From positions 1 to 64,000 of the forward strand of contig JAUYSB010000021.1 in the NCBI GenBank assembly GCA_030696525.1: DNA of 64,000 nt, in the 5' to 3' direction. This document shows positions 55,675 through 64,000 of the stretch, one piece after another. The first letter of the stretch is position 1, and every line of letters starts with the position of its first letter. This DNA is from Hydrogenophaga sp. (GTDB taxonomy: Bacteria > Pseudomonadota > Gammaproteobacteria > Burkholderiales > Burkholderiaceae_C). The notes under the pieces are model-generated. The model ran no database searches. It was not told the origin of the DNA and was given only the letters and a program-made list of their open reading frames with translations. The position numbers and the translations under genes were made by a program.

Positions 55675-57447
55675 ATGACCCAAACCATACGCATAGGCGG
55701 CGCCTCCGGCTTCTGGGGCGACAGTGCCGTGGGCGCGCCACAACTGGTGCGCAGCGGCCAGATCGACTACCTGGTGTTCGACTACCTGGCCGAACTCACC
55801 ATGTCGCTGCTGGCCGGCGCGCGCCTGAAAAAGCCCGAGCTGGGTTACGCCACCGACTTCGTTGCGGTGGCCATGAAGCAGGTGCTCAAAGACGTGGTGG
55901 ACAAGGGCATCCGTGTCGTCAGCAACGCGGGCGGCGTCAACCCGCAGGGCTGTGCCGACGCGCTGGCCGCGCTGGCGGCCGAACAGGGCGTCGCGCTCAA
56001 GATCTCGGTGGTCACGGGCGACGACCTGATGCCGCAGATGGCAGCGCTGCGCGAAGCCGACCCACCGGTGCGCGAGATACAAAGCGGCGCGCCGCTGCCG
56101 GAGAAACTGGTCAGCGCCAACGCCTACCTGGGCGCACTGCCGGTCAAGGCCGCGCTCGATGCGGGCGCACAGGTGGTCATCACCGGGCGCTGTGTGGATT
56201 CGGCGGTGACGCTGGGCGTGCTGATGCACGCATTTGGCTGGACGCCGGAGCAGCACGACCTGCTGGCGGCCGGCGCGCTGGCCGGCCACATCATCGAATG
56301 TGGCGCCCAGGGCACGGGCGGCCTGCACACCGACTGGGAGCGGGTGCCCGACTGGGCCCACATCGGCTACCCCATCGTCGAATGCGAAGCCAACGGCGAC
56401 TTCACCGTGACCAAACCCGCCGGCACCGGCGGCCTGGTGGTGCCGGCCGTGGTGGCCGAGCAGATGTTGTACGAAATTGGCGACCCCACCGCCTACCTGC
56501 TGCCCGACGTGGTGTGCGACTTCAGCCGGGTGACGATGGCACAGGACGGCGAACACCGGGTGCGCGTGAGCGGCGCGCGCGGCCGCCCACCCACACCTTT
56601 CTACAAGGTCAGCGCCACCTACATGGCGGGCTTTCGCTGTTCGGCGCAGCTCACCATCGTGGGCCTGGACGCGGTGGCCAAAGCACGCCGCACCGGCGAG
56701 GCCATCCTGATCCGCAGCACCGAGATGCTGGAGGCGCTGGGCCTGGGCGCCTACAAAGAACACCACCTGGAGGTGCTGGGCGCCGAGTCCTGCTACGGCC
56801 CACACGCGCGCCATGCCAACACCCGCGAGGCCGTGTTGCGCCTGACCGTGACCCACCGCAGCAAGGAGGCGCTGGAGCTGTTCGCGCGCGAAATCGCGCC
56901 GGCCGGCACCTCGTGGTCGCCCGGCACCACGGGCGCGGCGGGCCGGCCCTCGGTGTCGCCGTCGATACGGCAGTACGCGTTTCTGGTGGACAAGGCCCGC
57001 CTGCAACCGCAGGTGCATGTGGGCGGCCAGGTGATCGACATCACCGTGCCGGCAGGCACGCCCTTCACCGCTTCAACGCAACAACCCATCAGCGACACGC
57101 AAACGCCCGGCGCCGACGCGGTCGAGCTGCCCCTGGTGCGCCTGGCATGGGCCCGCAGCGGCGACAAGGGCGACACCTCCAACATCGGCGTGATCGCGCG
57201 CCGGCCCGAGCTGCTGCCGCTGCTGCGCGCGCAACTCACGCCCGAGCGCGTGGCCGCTTGGCTGGCGCATCTGGTGCAAGGCTCCGTCACGCGTTTTGAA
57301 GTGCCCGGCATCCACGCCTTCAACTTCGTGTGCGAACAGGCGCTGGGCGGCGGCGGCATGGCCTCGCTGCGCAACGACCCGCTGGGCAAGGGCATGGCCC
57401 AGATCCTTCTTTCCATGCCCGTTCGAGTGCCCCCTCATCTGCTGTAA
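55675..57447 (+). CDS. AtuA family protein with C-terminal AtuA-like domain
   Basis: IRIGGASGFWGDSAVGAPQLVRSGQIDYLVFDYLAELTMSLLA; C-terminal VRLAWARSGDKGDTSNIGVIAR. Confidence 0.87.
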   Translation: MTQTIRIGGASGFWGDSAVGAPQLVRSGQIDYLVFDYLAELTMSLLAGARLKKPELGYATDFVAVAMKQVLKDVVDKGIRVVSNAGGVNPQGCADALAALAAEQGVALKISVVTGDDLMPQMAALREADPPVREIQSGAPLPEKLVSANAYLGALPVKAALDAGAQVVITGRCVDSAVTLGVLMHAFGWTPEQHDLLAAGALAGHIIECGAQGTGGLHTDWERVPDWAHIGYPIVECEANGDFTVTKPAGTGGLVVPAVVAEQMLYEIGDPTAYLLPDVVCDFSRVTMAQDGEHRVRVSGARGRPPTPFYKVSATYMAGFRCSAQLTIVGLDAVAKARRTGEAILIRSTEMLEALGLGAYKEHHLEVLGAESCYGPHARHANTREAVLRLTVTHRSKEALELFAREIAPAGTSWSPGTTGAAGRPSVSPSIRQYAFLVDKARLQPQVHVGGQVIDITVPAGTPFTASTQQPISDTQTPGADAVELPLVRLAWARSGDKGDTSNIGVIARRPELLPLLRAQLTPERVAAWLAHLVQGSVTRFEVPGIHAFNFVCEQALGGGGMASLRNDPLGKGMAQILLSMPVRVPPHLL

Positions 57448-57458
57448 GGAGACCCACC

Positions 57459-58427
57459 ATGGACCGCCGCCAATCCCTCGCCGCCCTGCTCGCCACCACC
57501 TTGGCGCCCGCCGCATCGTGGGCGCAGGACTTCCCCAGCAAACCCATCAAGCTGATCGTGGCCTTTGGCGCCGGCAGCGGCAACGACCTGATCGCCCGCG
57601 AGCTGGCCAAACACATGAGCGAGTCCTTGGCTCAGCCAGTGGTGGTGGAAAACCGCCCCGGTGGCGGTGGCTCGGTGGGCACCGACGCGGTGGCCAAGGC
57701 CCAAGCCGACGGTCACACCATCGGCCTGGGCACCAGCTCGCAGATGGTGATGAACGTGGGCCTGTACAAAACCCTGCCCTTTGACGTGGAGCGCGACCTG
57801 CGCAGCGTGGGCCTGGTGGCGCGCACCGGCATGATCCTGGTGGCCAGCAGCAAGATGCCACCCACACTGGCCGGGCTGATCGCCCAGGCCAAGGCGCAGC
57901 CGGGCAAGATCACCTACGGCTCGGGCGGGCCGGGCTCCATCAGTCACATTGTGGGCGAGGCCTTTGCCAAGGCCGCCGGCATCTCGCTGCTGCACGTGCC
58001 CTACAAGGGCAACGGCCCCGCGCTGGCCGACCTGGCCGGCGGCCACGTGGACCTGCTGTTCGACGGCTTCCTCGCCACCAACCCGCTGGTGCAACAGGGC
58101 AAGGCGCAGATCCTCGCGCTGTCGGCCCCGCAGCGCAGCGCCATGGGCCCGCAGGTGCCCACCTTTGCCGAGGCCGGCCTGCCCGACTACCAGGCCTACA
58201 CCTGGAACAACCTGTTTGCACCGGCCGCCACACCGCAGCCCATCATCGACCGGCTCAACCGCGCGCTCAACCAGGCCCTGGCCCAACCCGGCCTGCAACA
58301 GCGCCTGGCGCAAGGCGGCTCCGAAGCGCTGGGCCCCAGCACACCGGTGGAGGCCGACAGCTTCGGCCAGCGCGAACGCGCGCGCTGGGTGCCTTTTGTG
58401 CGGGCGCTCAACATCGAAACGGCATGA
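57459..58427 (+). CDS. Bug/TctC-type tripartite tricarboxylate substrate-binding protein
   Basis: Signal peptide; FPSKPIKLIVAFGAGSGNDLIARELAKHMSESLAQPVVVENRPGGGGSVGTDAVAKA. Confidence 0.93.
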   Translation: MDRRQSLAALLATTLAPAASWAQDFPSKPIKLIVAFGAGSGNDLIARELAKHMSESLAQPVVVENRPGGGGSVGTDAVAKAQADGHTIGLGTSSQMVMNVGLYKTLPFDVERDLRSVGLVARTGMILVASSKMPPTLAGLIAQAKAQPGKITYGSGGPGSISHIVGEAFAKAAGISLLHVPYKGNGPALADLAGGHVDLLFDGFLATNPLVQQGKAQILALSAPQRSAMGPQVPTFAEAGLPDYQAYTWNNLFAPAATPQPIIDRLNRALNQALAQPGLQQRLAQGGSEALGPSTPVEADSFGQRERARWVPFVRALNIETA

Positions 58428-59206
58428 AAACCGCGATGGACGCGGGCGTGGCGCAGTACGTGCAACTGGCCAGCGTGTTGCGCCACCAGATCGCACAGGG
58501 CGAGCTGCCCGCCGGCCAGCGCCTGCCCACGGTGGCCGAGCTGGCCACCGCACACGGCGTGGCCCGCATCACCGCGCGCCAGGCCTACGGCGTGCTGGCG
58601 CGCGAAGGCCTGCTCACCAGCACACGCGGGCGCGGCACCTTTGTGGCCGATGTGCCCGCCCAACGCGGTGCCGGCCTGGACGCCCATTTGCGTGCCGCCA
58701 TCAACGACCCCGCCACCGCCGAGTTGCGCATCGAGCTGATCGAGCAAAAGCGCCGCCAGCCGCTGCCGCCCGACCTGCTCGGTCCCTTCAAAGCCTGCAC
58801 CAGCTACGACGTGGTGAAGAAGCGCCACATCCACCAGGGCGAGCCGTTCTGCCTGATCGAGATGTTTGTGGACAGCAGCATCCGCGCGCTGTTTCCGCGC
58901 GGCGCCGAGAAGCGCCACAAGATCGCCTGGCTGATCAACCAGCACGCGCCCGGCCGCCTGCACGAGGTGCAACAGACCCTGAGCCTGGCGCCGGCCGATT
59001 TGCCGCTCTCGCGCGCGCTGGATTGCTCCTTCACCACCCCGGTGCTGCACATGACGCGCCGCGTGCTCGACCGCCAGGGCCAGGTGGTGCTGGCCGGGCG
59101 CTTCTGGTACCGGGGCGACCGCTTCGTGATGGACCAGTCCATCCCTTTCGATGTGTGGCTGCACCACCCGGGTTTGGTGATCCCCGATTACCATCGCGGG
59201 CAATGA
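58424..59206 (+). CDS. GntR family regulator with UTRA domain
   Basis: VQLASVLRHQIAQGELPAGQRLPTVAELATAHGVARITARQAYGVLAREGLLTSTRGRGTFVA. Confidence 0.92.
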   Translation: MKTAMDAGVAQYVQLASVLRHQIAQGELPAGQRLPTVAELATAHGVARITARQAYGVLAREGLLTSTRGRGTFVADVPAQRGAGLDAHLRAAINDPATAELRIELIEQKRRQPLPPDLLGPFKACTSYDVVKKRHIHQGEPFCLIEMFVDSSIRALFPRGAEKRHKIAWLINQHAPGRLHEVQQTLSLAPADLPLSRALDCSFTTPVLHMTRRVLDRQGQVVLAGRFWYRGDRFVMDQSIPFDVWLHHPGLVIPDYHRGQ

Positions 59207-59856
59207 CACTGAACCCGCTGGTCACCCAGACGCTGTCCACCGCGCAGATCACCATCGAGATCGCGGCCACCGCCGCCTTTGCGCTCTCGGGCATCCTGGA
59301 AGCGGTGCGCAAAAAGCTGGACGTGGTCGGCATGACGGTGGTGGCATTTCTGGCGGCCTTTGGCGGCGGCACCTTGCGCGACGTGCTGCTGGACCGCCGA
59401 CCCTTCTTCTGGGTGGAACACAGCTGGTACGTGTGGGCCGTGCTGGGCCTGTGTGTGGCCACCGGCGCCTGGCTGCGCGGCCACCACCTGGCACCCACCC
59501 AGCGGGCCATGCAGTGGCCCGACGCGCTGGGCCTGGGCCTGTTCGCGGCCAGCGGCACGCAGATCGCGCTGGCGGCCCAGATGCCGCCGCTGATCGCGGT
59601 GCTCATGGGCGTGATGACGGCGGTGTTCGGCGGTGTGCTGCGCGATGTCGTGTGCAACGAAATCCCCTCCGCCTTTCACGGCCACCAGCCTTATGCGGTG
59701 TGCGCCTTTGCGGGCGGCTGGGTGGTGGTGGGCGCGCAGGCGTTGGGCCTCTCAAGTGAAGCGGGTCTGGCGCTGGGCGCCGTGGCGGCCAGCGGGCTGC
59801 GCCTGCTGGCCATGTGGCGCGACTGGCGCCTGCCGGACCTGCGCATCCACCGCTGA
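59203..59856 (+). CDS. TRIC cation channel/UPF0126 family protein
   Basis: TAAFALSGILEAVRKKLDVVGMTVVAFLAAFGGGTLRDVLLDRRPFFW duplicated later as ...FGGVLRDVVCNEIP. Confidence 0.9.
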   Translation: MTLNPLVTQTLSTAQITIEIAATAAFALSGILEAVRKKLDVVGMTVVAFLAAFGGGTLRDVLLDRRPFFWVEHSWYVWAVLGLCVATGAWLRGHHLAPTQRAMQWPDALGLGLFAASGTQIALAAQMPPLIAVLMGVMTAVFGGVLRDVVCNEIPSAFHGHQPYAVCAFAGGWVVVGAQALGLSSEAGLALGAVAASGLRLLAMWRDWRLPDLRIHR

Positions 59857-59868
59857 AGCGGCGCTGGA

Positions 59869-60888
59869 CTAAGCCTCGCCCAACGCCGCCTTGAGCGGCT
59901 CGCCAAACCGGTCGGCCACGGCACGCACCTCGGGCATCAGGCCGATGAAACGTTCGACCAGCGCGGGGTCGAAATGCCGGCCCGACTGCTCGCGCAGGTG
60001 GGCCACCGCATCGTCGAAGGACCACGCACGTTTGTAGGGCCGCACGCTGGTCAGGGCGTCGAACACATCGGCCACGGCCACGATGCGCGCCTCCAGCGGT
60101 ATGGCCTCGCCGGCCAGGCCGTGGGGGTAGCCGCTGCCGTCCCATTTTTCGTGGTGGTACAGGGCAATGCGGTGCGCCATGGCCAGCATGCCGTCGGCGT
60201 GCTGGCCGATGATGCGGGCGCCAATTTCCGGGTGCTGGCGCATCACCAGCATTTCGTCGTCGTCGAGCCGGCCGGGCTTGCGCAGGATGGCGTCGGGGAT
60301 GCCGATCTTGCCGACGTCGTGCATGGGCGCGGCGCTGAACAGGTCTTCGAGCAGCGCCTTGGGCATGTCCAGGGCCTGGCCGATCAGGCGCGAGTAGTGG
60401 CTCATGCGCACCACGTGCAGGCCGGTTTCGTTGTCCTTGAATTCGGCCGCTGCGCCCAGGCATTGCACCACCTGCTGGCGCGTGGCCAGCAGCACCTCGG
60501 CGCGCACCAGCGAGAGCTGGGTCTTGATGCGGGCGCGCACCACCGCGTTGCTGAAGGGCTTGGTGATGTAGTCCACGGCACCCAGCGCAAAACCGCGGGC
60601 TTCGTCGGTGTCCTCGCTCAAGGCGGTGACAAAAATCACCGGCACGGCCTGCGTCTCGGGCGAGGCCTTGAGGCGTTCACAGACCTCGTGCCCGCTCATG
60701 CCCGGCATCATGACGTCGAGCAGCACGAGGTCGGGTCGGGCACTGGCGGCCAGCGCCAGCGCACGCGGTCCGTCCTTGGCGATCAGCAGGCGGTAGTCGT
60801 CCTGCAGGATTTGCTGCAGCAGCCGCAGGTTGACCGGTTCGTCGTCCACCAGCAGCAGCAGTTTGCGCGTGTCTTGTTGCAAGTCCAT
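59869..60888 (-). CDS. Response regulator with HD-GYP domain (c-di-GMP phosphodiesterase)
   Basis: Receiver LLLVDDEPVNLRLLQQIL..LVLLDVMMPGMSGHEVCERLK; APMHDVGKIGIPDAIL and GSGYPHGLAGEAIPLEARIVAVADVFDALTS. Confidence 0.93.
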   Translation of the reverse strand: MDLQQDTRKLLLLVDDEPVNLRLLQQILQDDYRLLIAKDGPRALALAASARPDLVLLDVMMPGMSGHEVCERLKASPETQAVPVIFVTALSEDTDEARGFALGAVDYITKPFSNAVVRARIKTQLSLVRAEVLLATRQQVVQCLGAAAEFKDNETGLHVVRMSHYSRLIGQALDMPKALLEDLFSAAPMHDVGKIGIPDAILRKPGRLDDDEMLVMRQHPEIGARIIGQHADGMLAMAHRIALYHHEKWDGSGYPHGLAGEAIPLEARIVAVADVFDALTSVRPYKRAWSFDDAVAHLREQSGRHFDPALVERFIGLMPEVRAVADRFGEPLKAALGEA

Positions 60889-60917
60889 GCCCGTTCTCCG
60901 TGTGTGCGCAGCGCGGC

Positions 60918-62717
<1,800 letters not shown>

Positions 62718-62755
62718 GGGAGGGCGCGGGCCAGGCCATCGGGCACAAGCACGCG

Positions 62756-62784
62756 ACTGTATTAAATTATCAATTAATTGTCAA
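62756..62784 (-). promoter_or_regulatory. Sigma70-type promoter for histidine kinase gene
   Basis: Minus strand TTGACA (62779-62784)-N17-TACAGT (62756-62761) in an AT-rich gap. Confidence 0.6.
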
Positions 62785-62816
62785 ATATAGGTTCATTTTG
62801 GCGCGTTATTGCCATT

Positions 62817-63995
62817 TCAGATCGCGCTTGGGGCGGCCCGCACCAGCTGCTGCTTGCCCGCCTGTTTGCCGGCGTACATGGCGGCGTCGGCGCGTTTGAG
62901 GAGTTCCACCGCCTCGCGTCCGTCCAGCGGCGACAGCGCGTAACCGGCGGTCAGGCCCACCCGCACCGGCGCGCCGGCCACCTCGAACGGCGGCACAAAG
63001 GCGTCGCACAGCTTGACGCCGAGTTCGTGCGCGCTGCGCTCGTCGGGCAAGGCGGTGGCCATGAGCACAAACTCGTCGCCGCCCACCCGCGCCACCACGT
63101 CGCTGCTGCGGATGTGGGCGCGCAGGCGCTGGGCCACCGCCACCAGCAGCTCGTCGCCCACGTCGTGGCCGTAGCGGTCGTTGACGGGCTTGAAGCCGTC
63201 GAGGTCCAGCACGTAGAGCGCGACCAGGCGGCCGGGACCGGCGTGCGGCAGTGTGTCGGCCAGCGCGGCGTTGAGGCCGCGCCGGTTGGGCAGGCCGGTC
63301 AGCGGGTCGGTGTGGGCCAGCGAGGCCATCACGCCGAGGTCGCGCCGGGCCTGGCGCGCGGCCTGCGCCATGGCGTGGGTGCGCAGGCCCAGCACGCGCA
63401 TGAAGAGCAGCATGTCCAGCGTGGCGCCGAACTGGAAGGCGTGTTGGGTCCAGAAGTTCACCGGCATCCAGCCGCGGATGACGCCGATCATCACCGCCGT
63501 GGCCAGCACGTACACGGCCCAGGCCAGCAGCAGGGTCAGGCCGACCTGATCGCCGGCACGCGCGCGGCGAAACGCACCGCGCAGGCCCATCAGGGCCGGC
63601 ACCACGCCCAGCACGCTCATGAGCGCCGTGACCACCCGCAGCGGCAGCAGGCCCAGCGCGTAGCCCAGGGCCACCAGCCCACACAGGGCCGCGCCGCCGC
63701 GCATGGCCAGGCGCCACCAGCGCGCCTGGTCGGGCCCGCGCAAGGTGTGCTCGATGAACAGAAAGGAGCCCGCTGCCGCCGCCAGCGCCGAGAAGCCGGC
63801 GGCGTGCTGTTCGATCCAGGGCCAGTCGCCCCACAGGTACTGCCGGCCGACGCCGAACAGCTGCAGCGAAAAGCACAGGCTGCCCAGCAGCAGCAGGCTG
63901 TACTTGAGGAACAGGGTGTCGCGCAGCGTGAGCCACTGCGCCAGGCTGTAGAACAGCAGGCACAGGGCCAGGCCGGTGAGCAGGCCCTGCAGCAT
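62817..63995 (-). CDS. Membrane-anchored GGDEF diguanylate cyclase, N-terminus probably beyond window
   Basis: 7TM-like N-terminus; LAHTDPLTGLPNRRGLNAAL; RSSDVVARVGGDEFVLM (intact GGDEF with RxxD I-site). Confidence 0.9.
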   Translation of the reverse strand: MLQGLLTGLALCLLFYSLAQWLTLRDTLFLKYSLLLLGSLCFSLQLFGVGRQYLWGDWPWIEQHAAGFSALAAAAGSFLFIEHTLRGPDQARWWRLAMRGGAALCGLVALGYALGLLPLRVVTALMSVLGVVPALMGLRGAFRRARAGDQVGLTLLLAWAVYVLATAVMIGVIRGWMPVNFWTQHAFQFGATLDMLLFMRVLGLRTHAMAQAARQARRDLGVMASLAHTDPLTGLPNRRGLNAALADTLPHAGPGRLVALYVLDLDGFKPVNDRYGHDVGDELLVAVAQRLRAHIRSSDVVARVGGDEFVLMATALPDERSAHELGVKLCDAFVPPFEVAGAPVRVGLTAGYALSPLDGREAVELLKRADAAMYAGKQAGKQQLVRAAPSAI

Positions 63996-64000
63996 CTGCT

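Noticed and set aside
62826-62843. CGCTTGGGGCGGCCCGC at the GGDEF gene 3' end as a third copy of the interspersed repeat
   Set aside because: Short and within coding sequence (RAAPSAI); could be chance in GC-rich DNA.

Overview
GC-rich betaproteobacterial chromosome segment. Gene content and a CCCCCCAAGGGGG...CCTTGGGGCGGCCCGG intergenic repeat suggest Comamonadaceae; this is inference. The left 30 kb is mostly housekeeping: glcD 3' end, PAS histidine kinase, biotinyl-carboxyltransferase fusion, phasin, Pat-like acetyltransferase, rsmI/yraN/diaA/BON locus, a minor-pilin operon plus pilT/pilU, yggS, and lrp/putA. It is interspersed with four toxin-antitoxin-type loci, one of which carries a nonsense-inactivated YafQ-like toxin. 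From 30.5 to 59.2 kb lies a large catabolic island. It holds four PuuE/imidase-like 'polysaccharide deacetylase' paralogs, two isochorismatase-family amidases, an Asp/Glu racemase-fold protein lacking the expected catalytic cysteines, a tautomerase-NTF2 fusion, MmgE/PrpD, a LIV-type ABC transporter, SDR, DUF4387, two AtuA-family proteins, LeuC/LeuD-like hydratase, FAD dehydrogenase, ICL/PEP-mutase lyase, muconolactone-isomerase-like protein, class III CoA-transferase, enoyl-CoA hydratase, a Bug-type binding protein and two GntR/UTRA regulators. I propose it encodes catabolism of a (possibly alkyl-substituted) cyclic imide or N-heterocycle through maleate/malate-type intermediates. Two palindromic operators of identical spacing (TTGTTCT-N6-AGAACA) inside the island support co-regulation. 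The right end is a c-di-GMP/two-component block (HD-GYP, hybrid-type kinase with Hpt, GGDEF). No rRNA, tRNA or CRISPR was seen. All calls come from reading the sequence; no database search was run.
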